A DNA stretch of 33,493 bases from Actinomycetota bacterium. GTDB lineage: Bacteria; Actinomycetota; Aquicultoria; Aquicultorales; Aquicultoraceae. The stretch covers positions 1 through 33,493 of the forward strand of contig JASEGT010000019.1 in the NCBI GenBank assembly GCA_030018005.1, written 5' to 3'. The notes beneath the pieces are model-generated. The model was not told where the DNA came from. It saw only the letters and a program-made list of their open reading frames with translations, and did not search any database. This document shows positions 15,881 through 24,474 of the stretch, piece after piece (positions within the stretch are counted from its first letter, which is position 1; each line of letters starts with the position of its first letter). The translations under genes were made by a program, and so were the position numbers.

Positions 15881-18031
15881 GTGACGGACGATAGTGGTAA
15901 AGCGTTGTTATATCCCGTAGGAGGCATGGTTGCCCCTGTCAATAACGCGGGCGCGGCATTGAAACATAGCGATTTTAAGACCTCGGCCCGCGAGATATAC
16001 GATGCGTGCAAAGATTTAGTCGGGGCGACCGCGGGCTATGTTGCCTTGCTCAACGATGATGGAGACGAGAATGAACTCTTATTTCTCGATGCCGGAGGTC
16101 TGTCATGCAATGTAAACCCGTCCCTACCGATGCCGATTCGGGGATTGCGCGCCGAGGCTTACCGGACCGGCAAACCCGTATACAACAATGACTTCGCCAA
16201 CAGCGAATGGGTCGAGTTCTTGCCGGAAGGGCATGGTAGACTCGACAATGTTTTGTTTGCACCTCTCCTGGTTGAAGGGAAAGCGGTAGGCCTGATGGGC
16301 GTGGCCAATAAGCCGGGCGGTTTTAACGCGGATGATGTCAGGATTGTATCGGCGTTTGCGAAGAACGCTGCCATAACTCTGCATAATAGCAGGCTATTGG
16401 GCTTATTGAGAAATAGCGAGGAGTGCTTTCGGTCGGTTGTACAGACTGCGAGCGATGCCGTTATTAGTATCAATCGTTCAGGACAAATAATCTTCTGGAA
16501 TAAAGCAGCAGAAACGATATTTGGATATTCTGCCGAGGAAATGACCGGAAAAGCGCTCAGCCTAATAATGCCGGAGCGGTTCAGAAAGTTTCATGAAGAG
16601 GCTTTACACAGGCTGCTTTCGACAGGAGAACAGCGCATCATCGGTCAAGTAGTCGAAGTAGCCGGGCTAAAAAAAGAAAACACCGAATTTCCCATAGAGC
16701 TTTCTCTTGCAAGATGGGAGACTGGCGAAGGAGCCTTTTTTACGGGTATTATTCGCGATATAACAGAGCGCAAGCATGTCGAGAAAGGGCTTAGAACCTC
16801 GAAAAGGTTGAGTGACGCCCTCAACGATATAAGCAAAGCGATAAATTCGACACTCGATTTCGATGCAATCATGGAAAAGGTCGTCGTGGAATCCGCCGAG
16901 GCGATAGGCGCGGAAACCGCCGCCGTGGCACTGCGTGAAAGGGGCGGGTGGCAAGTAAAATACTTGCACGGGTTTATGCAAGAGCTGAAAGGCATCAGGC
17001 TATCAGATGCGCAGGCCAAGGGTTTGGTATCTGCTGAAAAGACCAGGAACGTTGTGGTCATTAGCGACGCTGTAAATGACGAGCGCGTCAATGAACGGAT
17101 GGTACAAAGATACGGGATTCGTTCGGTTTTGATCATGCCTTTGATAGTCAGAAACGAGACTATCGGGGTGCTCTTTTTCACTTATCATTCAAAACAGGGG
17201 GAGTTTTCGAAGAGCCATGTCGATTTCGCGATAAAATTGGCGGCGTCGCTCTCTCTGGCTCTCAAGAACGCACGGCTATATGAGGCAGAACGACATATAG
17301 CACATGCCCTGCAGGAGACCCTTCTTATGCTCCCCGAAAAGATAAAAGGTCTCGAATATGGCTATCTTTATCGTTCCGCGACCGAGGCGGCGACAGTCGG
17401 CGGTGATTTTTACGATATATTCGAGATAGAGCAGGGGATAACCGGCATAGTCGTCGGCGATGTGTCTGGCTCCGGCATTGAAGCCGCGGCGTTCACGTCT
17501 GTAGTTAGAAACGCTATCAGGGCTTTCTCTATCAAGCTCAGGTCGCCTGCTCGAGTGTTGGCAAAGACCAACAACTTCATTTGCCGCACAAACTCCCCGT
17601 TTGCGTTTGTCACCATCTTTTTTGGCATACTGGATACGACGACCGGCAAGCTATTATATAGCTCTGCGGGGCATTCTCCCGCCGTGCTTAAAAGAAAATC
17701 CGGCGCCGTTGAATTGCTCGACCGGCACAATCCTATTGTGGGAGTATTTGAGACGGTGCGCTATAAAAGCCACGGGCATGACCTAGGCAAGGGAGATTTG
17801 CTCATCATTTATACCGATGGAATCACCGAAGCAAGACACGGACACGATTTTTTTGGTGAAGAGGGACTGCTGGAGTTTGTGGAAAAAATGGGTCCGGCAA
17901 AGGCCAGAGACGTGCCAAAGCGCGTATTCGCGGCGGTAATGGAGCATACAGGCGGTAGGTTGTCTGACGATGCCGCCATAGTGGCCATTCGCGTTGTGGG
18001 CAAGCCGGACGAGGGCTTAATGGATGACTAG
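15881..18031 (+). CDS. GAF-PAS-GAF-PP2C (SpoIIE/RsbU-type) serine phosphatase
   Basis: 716 aa from the GTG at 15881, which has AGAGG about 8 nt upstream. Other in-frame starts are ATG 15818 and GTG 15842, so the first ~20 residues are uncertain. Domains: GAF about 30-175, PAS about 180-300 (FGYSAEEMTGK, ending IIRDITERK), GAF about 310-470, and a PP2C-type phosphatase about 490-710 with GGDFYD, VVGDVSGSG, SSAGHSP, IYTDGITEA and DDAAIVAI. No membrane segment, so a cytoplasmic sensor. In the known family such enzymes dephosphorylate anti-anti-sigma proteins and so release a sigma factor. No anti-sigma, anti-anti-sigma or sigma gene is adjacent, so the partner is elsewhere. The ligands of the GAF and PAS domains are unknown. 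Confidence 0.92.
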   Translation: MTDDSGKALLYPVGGMVAPVNNAGAALKHSDFKTSAREIYDACKDLVGATAGYVALLNDDGDENELLFLDAGGLSCNVNPSLPMPIRGLRAEAYRTGKPVYNNDFANSEWVEFLPEGHGRLDNVLFAPLLVEGKAVGLMGVANKPGGFNADDVRIVSAFAKNAAITLHNSRLLGLLRNSEECFRSVVQTASDAVISINRSGQIIFWNKAAETIFGYSAEEMTGKALSLIMPERFRKFHEEALHRLLSTGEQRIIGQVVEVAGLKKENTEFPIELSLARWETGEGAFFTGIIRDITERKHVEKGLRTSKRLSDALNDISKAINSTLDFDAIMEKVVVESAEAIGAETAAVALRERGGWQVKYLHGFMQELKGIRLSDAQAKGLVSAEKTRNVVVISDAVNDERVNERMVQRYGIRSVLIMPLIVRNETIGVLFFTYHSKQGEFSKSHVDFAIKLAASLSLALKNARLYEAERHIAHALQETLLMLPEKIKGLEYGYLYRSATEAATVGGDFYDIFEIEQGITGIVVGDVSGSGIEAAAFTSVVRNAIRAFSIKLRSPARVLAKTNNFICRTNSPFAFVTIFFGILDTTTGKLLYSSAGHSPAVLKRKSGAVELLDRHNPIVGVFETVRYKSHGHDLGKGDLLIIYTDGITEARHGHDFFGEEGLLEFVEKMGPAKARDVPKRVFAAVMEHTGGRLSDDAAIVAIRVVGKPDEGLMDD

Positions 18032-18119
18032 GAAATCATCGCGCACGCTTTTGACGCTCGCTAACAATATCAATCAGGCAACATCTTGCGCAAAGCGAGA
18101 TATTAGGGAGAAATAATAT

Positions 18120-18863
18120 ATGAAACTTTCCGGCTGGCAAATACGCATGGGTTTGTCCTTGATATTGTTGTCCGCCGCCGTCTATGCGATTCATTACTTG
18201 ATTTTTAGAGACGCGCACCACATCTTCATCTATATGGTCGGAGACATTGCGTTTGTCTTTATTGAGGTATTGATGGTCAGCATGGTCCTACATCAGCTCA
18301 TGGAAGCGAGGGCTAAGTCGGTTATGTTACAGAAGCTCAACATGCTTATCGGGGTGTTCTTCAGCGAAATCGGGACAAAACTGATGGCTTACTTTTCGGA
18401 CCTCGACCCCGACCTCGACGCAATCAAGAACGACCTTATTATTACAAACGACTGGGCTGAACAAGATTTTAAGGAGGTCGGCAAGCTTCTTAAGAAGTAC
18501 GATTACAAGGTTATGGCCGATAGCATCGACTTGGATTATCTGCGTGAGTTTCTCGCTGAAAAGAGCGAGTTTTTATTGAGATTGCTGGAAAACCCAAACC
18601 TACTGGAACACGAATCGTTTACTGATCTTCTTCAGGCCATCTTCCATTTGAGTCAAGAGCTTCACGCTAGGGAGAATCTGAAGATATTGCCGGGTAGCGA
18701 TCGCGAGCATTTGGCCATAGATATAGAGAGGATTTACGGTATGATAGTATATCAATGGCTGGATTACATGGGTCATTTGAAAAGTAACTACCCCTATCTG
18801 TTTTCGCTAGCCATGAGGGCCAATCCATTTGACCAGAGCGCGTCCCCGGTCGTGCTCAAGTAA
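18120..18863 (+). CDS. Uncharacterised two-TM membrane protein with cytoplasmic helical domain
   Basis: 247 aa. Two hydrophobic segments (about 10-30 and 37-60, VGDIAFVFIEVLMVSMV) followed by a soluble, mostly helical domain of about 185 residues rich in Leu, Glu and Asp. I do not recognise a named family, though the VGDIAF...EVLMVS stretch looks like a conserved core. GGGAG lies about 12 nt before the ATG. It follows the PP2C phosphatase by 88 bp on the same strand and may be co-transcribed; a membrane partner for the phosphatase pathway is possible but only inference. Confidence 0.8.
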   Translation: MKLSGWQIRMGLSLILLSAAVYAIHYLIFRDAHHIFIYMVGDIAFVFIEVLMVSMVLHQLMEARAKSVMLQKLNMLIGVFFSEIGTKLMAYFSDLDPDLDAIKNDLIITNDWAEQDFKEVGKLLKKYDYKVMADSIDLDYLREFLAEKSEFLLRLLENPNLLEHESFTDLLQAIFHLSQELHARENLKILPGSDREHLAIDIERIYGMIVYQWLDYMGHLKSNYPYLFSLAMRANPFDQSASPVVLK

Positions 18864-18917
18864 CCTTCGCCGACTTATTAGCAGCTACGCGGGGGGGTTC
18901 GAAACACCAAGTTCTCA

Positions 18918-20102
18918 TTAACGCGCCGCAGCGGCACCAACCGAACTCGATCGTTTCGCGTGCTCCGCTATTGCCAGCTCATACGCCGCCAAAAGCGTCG
19001 TCGTCGAGCTCTCTACGCCGAATCGAACCGCGCCAGTCTGAGCATTCTGCGCCATCTTTTTCCTGAGTGCCGTATCGCCGAGCAGGCGGGCGAGTGCCGA
19101 GGCGAAATCTTCGAGAGTCTCTTCGGTAAGGAGGCCGTCCTCACGATGTGTGACGATATCGCCGGTGCCCATCGCGGTGACCGCTACGACCGGCAGGCCC
19201 GATGCGAGAGCCTCCATGATGGTGAGTGGGTGTACCTCGGTCGTCGAAGCCGTAGCAAAGAGGTCCGCAGCCCGGTATGCTTTCGGCATCTCATCGTAGG
19301 CTATGGCACCGAGCATCATGACATTGTCATCAAGCTCCCGCGCCGATACCATCTTGCGGAAGTTTTCCTCTTGCGGACCGCTCCCCGCAACGACCAGATT
19401 CACCTTAGAACCCGCTGTCTTACCGAGCAGTGCTTTGAAACTGTCGAGCAAGAAATCGAGGTTTTTCTCGAGCGCAATACGCCCCGAATAGAGGATAACT
19501 GCGGTATCCGGCTCGAGCCCGAGCCACACTTTCGCCTCGCGCCGGCCGAGCTTAAGGTCGGTGAATTTAGCGGTATCTATGCCGTTAGGCACTACGCTGA
19601 TAGGCCGTGTTACTTGCTGTGTCCTAAGGTAGCGGCTGATACCCTCCGAGGGCGCCACGACGAGGTCGCATTGCTGAATAAAACCGGTAACGTAGCTCTC
19701 GAGCGCTCCGCGCAACACGCCGCCGAGTAGCGGGATATAGTGAGAGTATTGGGTGTACTGCGTGTGGTTGGTAAAGACCAACGGCTTATTATGGCTGCGA
19801 GCCATAGTCAACGCATGGCGGCCCATGACAAAGGGGTGATGTACGTGTATCACATCGAGGGTGGCCGCTATGGCGCGCTGGCTTCTGGTGAGCGGTAGGG
19901 TGAGTCCATACCCCGGGTAGGCGGGATGACCGATCGAACGGCAAGCGATAAGACCCTTTTCACCGTTTTCGTTCCCGGTAGCCGGGGTAAAAACAAAAAC
20001 TTCATGTCCCCTGCTCTCAAGGGCGTCTTTGAAGTTAAGGATTGAAAACACGACCCCGTTGATGACGGGACGGTAACATTCCGTAACGATTCCTATTCTC
20101 AT
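18918..20102 (-). CDS. Family 4 glycosyltransferase
   Basis: 394 aa from ATG 20102, chosen because MRIGIVTECYRPVINGV is the standard start of this subgroup; the frame continues upstream to 20207 without similarity. GT-B fold: N-terminal acceptor domain with VIHVHHPFVMGR and VFTNHTQYTQYSHY, C-terminal donor domain with SGRIALEKN and the E-x7-E motif in EVHPLTIMEALASGLPVVAV. The closest known relatives are diacylglycerol glucosyl/galactosyltransferases and phosphatidylinositol mannosyltransferases, which build membrane glycolipids on the cytoplasmic face using nucleotide sugars. The real acceptor cannot be read. AGGGAG lies very close (2 nt) to the ATG. Transcribed against its left neighbour and separated from the secreted protein gene on its right by a terminator. 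Confidence 0.9.
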   Translation of the reverse strand: MRIGIVTECYRPVINGVVFSILNFKDALESRGHEVFVFTPATGNENGEKGLIACRSIGHPAYPGYGLTLPLTRSQRAIAATLDVIHVHHPFVMGRHALTMARSHNKPLVFTNHTQYTQYSHYIPLLGGVLRGALESYVTGFIQQCDLVVAPSEGISRYLRTQQVTRPISVVPNGIDTAKFTDLKLGRREAKVWLGLEPDTAVILYSGRIALEKNLDFLLDSFKALLGKTAGSKVNLVVAGSGPQEENFRKMVSARELDDNVMMLGAIAYDEMPKAYRAADLFATASTTEVHPLTIMEALASGLPVVAVTAMGTGDIVTHREDGLLTEETLEDFASALARLLGDTALRKKMAQNAQTGAVRFGVESSTTTLLAAYELAIAEHAKRSSSVGAAAAR

Positions 20103-20218
20103 AGCTCCCTGAAGGTCTAGGATATTTCGGTTTGTGGTCCTTGCGCCATAATCAGGACCCGACAACATATATTCTAACACAGCTATTCTACCACAATGCG
20201 AACACATCAGCGCTCAAC

Positions 20219-20253
20219 AAAAAACGCGGAGCTTGCTCTGAATAGCAGGCTCC
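20219..20253 (-). terminator. Terminator of the secreted-protein gene
   Basis: On the minus strand GGAGCCTGCT pairs with AGCAAGCTCC (one mismatch) around ATTCAG, followed by GCG and six T. It lies about 35 bp after the stop of the gene at 20287-20967. Confidence 0.85.
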
Positions 20254-20286
20254 ACGTCTTCTGTGGATATATTGTTTTGGGTTTAA

Positions 20287-20967
20287 CTACGGCTTAAAAT
20301 GGATCGCCGCGATATTGGTTGTCTTGCCTTTGTCGACGTCGACCGTGATGGTCATCGTGCTTACTCTCGTGTAGCGTTTAGATTTAGCTGTGATGGTGTA
20401 GAGAGCGTTATCCAGGTTAGGCTTAACATTTCTGAAGACAAAAACACCGTCCCTGCTCGATAGCGTAGCGCGGACGACCTTGCCCTTGCTGTTCAAAAGA
20501 CGCAAATGGACACCGCCTAGCGGTTTTGTAACCGCCTTGCCGGCTGTATCCGTCGTATCGAGAACTGTAGTACCCGCTATGCTGCCAAACTTTTTGCCAG
20601 CGGACCTCTCGTTCTTCTCGGCCTTCGCCGGTTTACCGTTGACGCCATACTTCACCGTTGTGGTGGGAGAGCATACAGGCCGCGTCGTCGACGTAGTCGG
20701 ACATGTGCATCGAGTGGTGCTTGTCGTGGCAGGACAAGTCGTGCTCGTTGCCGTCGGACATGTGCACCTGGTTGTGCTTGTCGTCGGACATGTCGAGCTG
20801 GTAGTCGTCGAACTGGTCGAGCTGGTCGATGTCGGACAACTCGCGCGTGTCGTCGAACACGTGGCACTCGGCTTGTAGTTTTTCGGACCGGCGAGCGCGG
20901 TGCCGGCGATCGCCATACAGGCGATGAGCGCCAGAGCTATAAATATCATCAAGCGATGGTTCTTCAT
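20287..20967 (-). CDS. Secreted Cys/Ser/Thr-repeat protein with C-terminal Ig-like domain
   Basis: 226 aa with a very strong ribosome site (GGAAGGAGGGG). An N-terminal signal peptide ends near ALA-GPK (about residue 26); LIAC inside the hydrophobic core resembles a lipobox, so a lipoprotein cannot be excluded. Residues about 36-105 are low complexity: Ser/Thr runs broken by short CPT, RCTCPT and STTCP units with nine cysteines. Next comes a Lys-rich linker. The C-terminal ~75 residues (GVHLRLLNSKGKVV ... SSRDGVFVFRNVKP ... YTITAKSKRY) look like a carboxypeptidase-regulatory/CnaB-type beta sandwich. It may be a surface or matrix protein, with the Thr/Ser section possibly glycosylated; a glycosyltransferase lies next to it on the same strand. 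No sortase motif or anchor is present at the C-terminus. Confidence 0.85.
   Translation of the reverse strand: MKNHRLMIFIALALIACMAIAGTALAGPKNYKPSATCSTTRASCPTSTSSTSSTTTSSTCPTTSTTRCTCPTATSTTCPATTSTTRCTCPTTSTTRPVCSPTTTVKYGVNGKPAKAEKNERSAGKKFGSIAGTTVLDTTDTAGKAVTKPLGGVHLRLLNSKGKVVRATLSSRDGVFVFRNVKPNLDNALYTITAKSKRYTRVSTMTITVDVDKGKTTNIAAIHFKP
20690..20862. repeat. Degenerate in-frame repeats encoding Cys/Ser/Thr units
   Basis: Units such as GTCGGACATGTGCA and GTGCTTGTCGT recur several times on the plus strand of this stretch, matching repeated CPTTSTT/RCTCPT peptide units of the minus-strand gene. The repeats are imperfect and keep the reading frame. Confidence 0.7.
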
Positions 20968-21130
20968 AATCCCCTCCTTCCTGTAATGGTCTATTCTGTT
21001 TGGTTACGACTGCTGCATTAGTTATAACGACAGGGGAGATATCTAAGTTACGGATTGAATCAAATAATCTTCGTAAATCCTATATCTTAGACTCCTTACT
21101 CAAATCGATTCATGGCACGTCTGGTTTCTC

Positions 21131-21628
21131 TTAGTCTATTTTCTTAAAGAACTTCCGGGGCCAGTTGCACACCGGGCATTTTTCTGGTGCTTCATCGATA
21201 TGGACATGTCCGCAGTTCTGGCAGACCCAGTATTCGACTGCCGGGGCACCTGCGAGGTCTGACAGCATCTCGCCAAAGAGGCGGGAATGTTCTTTCTCAA
21301 CGGCATTGGCGTTCTCGAAGCTCATTTTGGCGGCTTTTTCTTCCTCGCCGGTAGCGGCCTCTATCATCCTCGGATACATGCTCTGGAACTCGTAGTTCTC
21401 GCCGGTGATAGCCTCCTTGAGGTTCTCTTCGGTGGTACCGACTTTGCCTGTGGCCGCGATATGCTTTAGGGCATGGACGGTCTCACTATCGGCGGCCGCC
21501 CGGAGCAGTTTCGCCGCCTGGCTAAAACCTTCTTTTTCGGCTTGCTGCGCGAAGGCCAAATATGTCCGGTTGGCCTGCGACTCACCGGCAAAGGCTTCTT
21601 TAAGGTTATTCCGAGTCTCTTCGTTCAT
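21131..21628 (-). CDS. rbr: Rubrerythrin
   Basis: 165 aa with a strong AGGAGG site 4 nt before the ATG. The N-terminal ferritin-like diiron domain has ESQANRTY, ETVHALKH, ENYEFQSMYP and EKEHSRLF, giving the Glu/His ligands for two irons. The C-terminal rubredoxin domain has CQNCGH and CPVCNWP (four Cys). The protein reduces hydrogen peroxide in the cytoplasm of anaerobes and microaerobes, using electrons from rubredoxin or NAD(P)H systems. It is the compact form with the rubredoxin domain at the C-terminus. It is probably a single-gene unit; no PerR-type box was identified. Confidence 0.96.
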   Translation of the reverse strand: MNEETRNNLKEAFAGESQANRTYLAFAQQAEKEGFSQAAKLLRAAADSETVHALKHIAATGKVGTTEENLKEAITGENYEFQSMYPRMIEAATGEEEKAAKMSFENANAVEKEHSRLFGEMLSDLAGAPAVEYWVCQNCGHVHIDEAPEKCPVCNWPRKFFKKID

Positions 21629-21663
21629 GCGTCCTCCTTGTCATCCGCTTGTTTTCCATACAA

Positions 21664-21669
21664 ATTATA
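21664..21669 (-). promoter_or_regulatory. Likely rubrerythrin -10 box
   Basis: TATAAT on the minus strand about 35 nt upstream of the ATG, leaving room for a short leader with the AGGAGG site. The -35 region is poor. Confidence 0.4.
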
Positions 21670-21728
21670 TGCGATGCGTGATGTTGTTGATGTAGTCCGT
21701 GTGAGCGTCTTTTTCCGCCACACCGGTT

Positions 21729-21818
21729 TCAAACCGTATATTCTTTATTACCGAGCATGCGCAATAGTATGTCTTGCTGCGCCTCGTTTTCGAACTCTTC
21801 TCTGATGCATTTGCTCAT
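21729..21818 (-). CDS. Possible small 29-codon ORF
   Basis: Reads MSKCIREEFENEAQQDILLR... and ends EYTV-stop. There is no ribosome site, but TATTGT lies 7 nt before the ATG, the spacing seen for leaderless starts in this window. The composition is protein-like but too short to judge. The rest of the 333-bp gap (21629-21961) holds only the two promoters listed. Confidence 0.15.
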   Translation of the reverse strand: MSKCIREEFENEAQQDILLRMLGNKEYTV

Positions 21819-21912
21819 TGATCATACAATATTCAGCCACCCGCTATTCCTGACCGCGAAAAAATACGACAACCGCAATATTAAACATAAAGGTGACGAT
21901 GAACCGTGCCGA

Positions 21913-21924
21913 TATAATATTATA
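21913..21924 (+). promoter_or_regulatory. -10 box inside a perfect palindrome before the diguanylate cyclase
   Basis: TATAATATTATA is a perfect 12-bp palindrome that contains TATAAT. Predicted transcript start near 21925 gives a leader of about 37 nt to the TTG at 21962. The symmetry may be an operator or only chance in AT-rich DNA. Confidence 0.4.
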
Positions 21925-21961
21925 CATTGTCGCGTAAAAGCTCATTTCCGAGGTACGCATT

Positions 21962-23485
21962 TTGAAGATAGATAAATTTGATGGTCAAAAACCGAAGATG
22001 TCGCTCAAGGCGAGGCTCATTATGCTTCTGACTTGGATGATACTACCCTTTATAATTTTTTCAGTCTACAAGGCATACGATATTAACAAGAAACTTGAAA
22101 GAGACGCGCAAGTCGAGAGCTTAAATCTGGCAAGAAGCATCTCGCAGAGCATCGATGACTACATCGGCGCCACAGGTGATTTGCTTATATCCATCTCCAA
22201 CCACAACGACGTGAGAACTCAGAACTATGCCGCGATCAACGAATGGTTTAAAGATATAGGGCCGGATTATCCGTATTACGTCAACATCATCTTTGTCGAC
22301 ACGAAAGGTGACATTAAAGCTTTTGTAAAGCAGACCAAGGGCGCGAAGAGAGGCACGGTAAACGTCAGCGACACTGTCTACTATAAACGGGCAGCCACAT
22401 CGCACACCCTGTCGATCGGTGATTTTATGTACGGCAAGCTGACAGGCTTACCGGTCGTCCACGTCACGCATCCGGTTTTCAACATGGAAGGTGAAAGAGT
22501 AGGCCTAGTCGCCGCGTCATTCGACCTTACCAAGATACAGCATAAGCTCATGGTATCTAACGTGCCGAAACACAGCGTGGTGTCGGTCCTTGACGATAAG
22601 GGTGTCGTTATCGCGCGGAGCAGCAACCCCGATAAATGGGTAGGCGCGGATGTTCACGACAAACCGGTCTTTAAACTTATGAATGGCAAGTTAGAGGGCG
22701 ATATCGAAGCAGCGGGCTTAGATGGAACCGGGCGCCTGTTCGGTTTTGCTTCGACGACACGCGTGCCGTGGCGTGTGAGCGTTGGTGTCGATAACGAGTA
22801 CGTTTATTCGCAGCTAAAGAAAGAACTCGCTTATCATTTTATGGTATTCATACCGTTATTGCTTATAGCCCTCTTCGGTTGGATATGGATTGGCCGGGAT
22901 GTCAACAAGCTCCACGCCCGGACCGAGTATCTGACGCTCGTCGACCCGCTTACCGGATTGTATAACTACCGCAAGCTCAGCCGCGATTTAGATTTCGAGC
23001 TTCAGCGGTCGAGCCGGACCAAAGGTGAGCTTGGCTTTGCGATGGTCGATATCGACCACTTTAAACACTATAACGATAACAATGGACACCAGGAAGGCGA
23101 TGAGGCGCTCCGGCGAATCGCGGGTATTTTGAACACAACCGTTCGTGATACCGATACCGTTTATCGATGTGGCGGCGAAGAGCTATGCGTGCTGCTGCGA
23201 GATACGGATGCTAAAGGTGCCGTGGCTGTAATGGAGCGCGTTCGCCATGAGGTGGAAACGGCTAATTTCGTAGGTCAAGAAAAGCAGCCGTTAGGCAATC
23301 TTACAATATCGATAGGCGTCGCCGCGTATCCCTCGGACTCCATCTGCAAAGACGGTCTCATCAAGTGCTCCGATGTTGCCCTCTATAAGTCTAAGAGTGC
23401 TGGTAGGAATCGGTTGGAGGTATATTCAAGTGGTGAATCGGCCCCGATCGAGCAGGAAACCTCGTATTTTAGCCAGTGCATCTAG
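21962..23485 (+). CDS. Membrane dCache-GGDEF diguanylate cyclase, GGEEL variant
   Basis: 507 aa from TTG 21962 (GAGG 8 nt upstream; ATG 21998 is an alternative). TM1 about 18-36, an extracellular double-Cache sensor about 40-270 (YYKRA, GKLTGLPVVHVTHPVF, VVSVLDDKGVVIARS), TM2 about 283-307, then a GGDEF domain about 325-490. The signature reads GGEEL (404-408) in place of GGEEF/GGDEF, with the rest of the site conserved (DPLTGLYNYR, DIDHFKHYND, ISIGVAAY). An inhibitory RxxD site is present nine residues before it (R395-D398). Predicted to make cyclic di-GMP in response to an external small molecule. No EAL or PilZ partner is in the window. Activity of the GGEEL form is likely but not certain. 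Confidence 0.92.
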   Translation: MKIDKFDGQKPKMSLKARLIMLLTWMILPFIIFSVYKAYDINKKLERDAQVESLNLARSISQSIDDYIGATGDLLISISNHNDVRTQNYAAINEWFKDIGPDYPYYVNIIFVDTKGDIKAFVKQTKGAKRGTVNVSDTVYYKRAATSHTLSIGDFMYGKLTGLPVVHVTHPVFNMEGERVGLVAASFDLTKIQHKLMVSNVPKHSVVSVLDDKGVVIARSSNPDKWVGADVHDKPVFKLMNGKLEGDIEAAGLDGTGRLFGFASTTRVPWRVSVGVDNEYVYSQLKKELAYHFMVFIPLLLIALFGWIWIGRDVNKLHARTEYLTLVDPLTGLYNYRKLSRDLDFELQRSSRTKGELGFAMVDIDHFKHYNDNNGHQEGDEALRRIAGILNTTVRDTDTVYRCGGEELCVLLRDTDAKGAVAVMERVRHEVETANFVGQEKQPLGNLTISIGVAAYPSDSICKDGLIKCSDVALYKSKSAGRNRLEVYSSGESAPIEQETSYFSQCI

Positions 23486-23667
23486 AAACCCTTTCCGTGA
23501 TTGTCATATCTGGCGCGCCCGCTTGTTCTAAACTCTAACCCTAACAAGGGTTGGCGGTTTAAAACCCCAGCAGTTCCCAGCCGATTTTTCTTTTTTCGAT
23601 ATCTCGATTTCGCATTCTGCGCACCAATATCTTACAATAGCACCAGGATGGTTTTACGGAGGCGTCG

Positions 23668-23703
23668 GTGATCCTAAAAGACGTTCTGTCACAGCTCGTT
23701 TAG
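23668..23703 (+). other. Possible 11-codon upstream ORF
   Basis: GTG start with GGAGG 5 nt upstream, encoding MILKDVLSQLV and a stop 25 bp before the TTG start of the gene at 23729. The well-placed ribosome site is the only support. It may be a leader peptide or chance. Upstream, TACAAT near 23633 could be the -10 box. Confidence 0.25.
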
Positions 23704-23728
23704 CAGTCAGTTATCTGGGGGTTAGGAT

Positions 23729-24361
23729 TTGGACAATGAAAACAGCCTGCCGAGTGGGCAGGGAAACGATAAGGATAGGCCTAAGACACTGTTGAACTGG
23801 TTTAAAACGACTTCCCCCGTCATCAAAATCCTAGTGGTCGCGGGCTTTTTCATCATCTTAAGTAATGTGATTATAATCGCTTATGTAAGCTCTGTTACGA
23901 CAAACGCCGGTGTCGATTCCAGTAGTGAAGACGGAGCTTCGGTCGATGGGCAGCCCGCCGGTTCGCGCAAGCCAATGAAAGAAGTCGATTACGAAAAGCA
24001 TTTTGTCGACTACTACGAGAAGTCTATGCTCTTAAGCGAGCGCTTGCTCCAGCTTGCGGATGTAGAAGTAGGGCGGGACGGCGATTGGCACAAGGAGCTA
24101 TCCGTAGACATAACATTGTTAAAAACGCTTGCTAATAATGCACAAGATGTTGTTCCGCCGGCTTCGCCTGGCTACCAAGCGATTCATGAAGACTATCTCG
24201 AAGCCTTTGCCGATTTCAAGTGGGCCGCGGACAACCTGATGGCGGCATCGGCCGAGAATGATAAAGTACTTCAGGAAAGATGTGTTCGGAGGCTAAATAA
24301 AGGCCGGGCGCGCATGAACGACGCAGTTACGAAACTGAAGGATGTATATAGTAGAGACTAG
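23729..24361 (+). CDS. Uncharacterised single-TM protein
   Basis: 210 aa from TTG 23729; GGGGG and AGG lie just upstream. A hydrophilic N-terminus of about 30 residues precedes one membrane helix (about 31-53, IKILVVAGFFIILSNVIII). A Ser/Gly/Asp-rich linker follows, then a helical domain of about 130 residues (HFVDYYEKSMLLSERLLQLA ... FADFKWAADNLMAA) that is probably outside the cell. The helical part resembles a four-helix sensor-like or chaperone-like bundle, but I do not recognise a family. It follows the diguanylate cyclase by 243 bp and could belong to the same signalling group; no evidence beyond position. Confidence 0.72.
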   Translation: MDNENSLPSGQGNDKDRPKTLLNWFKTTSPVIKILVVAGFFIILSNVIIIAYVSSVTTNAGVDSSSEDGASVDGQPAGSRKPMKEVDYEKHFVDYYEKSMLLSERLLQLADVEVGRDGDWHKELSVDITLLKTLANNAQDVVPPASPGYQAIHEDYLEAFADFKWAADNLMAASAENDKVLQERCVRRLNKGRARMNDAVTKLKDVYSRD

Positions 24362-24474
24362 TCGTGATGCAACTTGTTTACCGGCGCAGATTGGGTTTTT
24401 GCGGCACGGCTGAGCCGAGTTTGAGACATGCGCCGGAGCCGGATACAAAGAGGAGTAGATTGGGATAAGCTATT

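Noticed and set aside
15926-15928. Start of the PP2C gene at the ATG after AGGAGG
   Set aside because: The AGGAGG is only 1 nt from that ATG, too close to direct initiation there; GTG 15881 has a better spaced site.
20690-20862. CRISPR-like array
   Set aside because: The repeats are short, imperfect and in frame with the Cys/Ser/Thr protein; no unique equal-length spacers.
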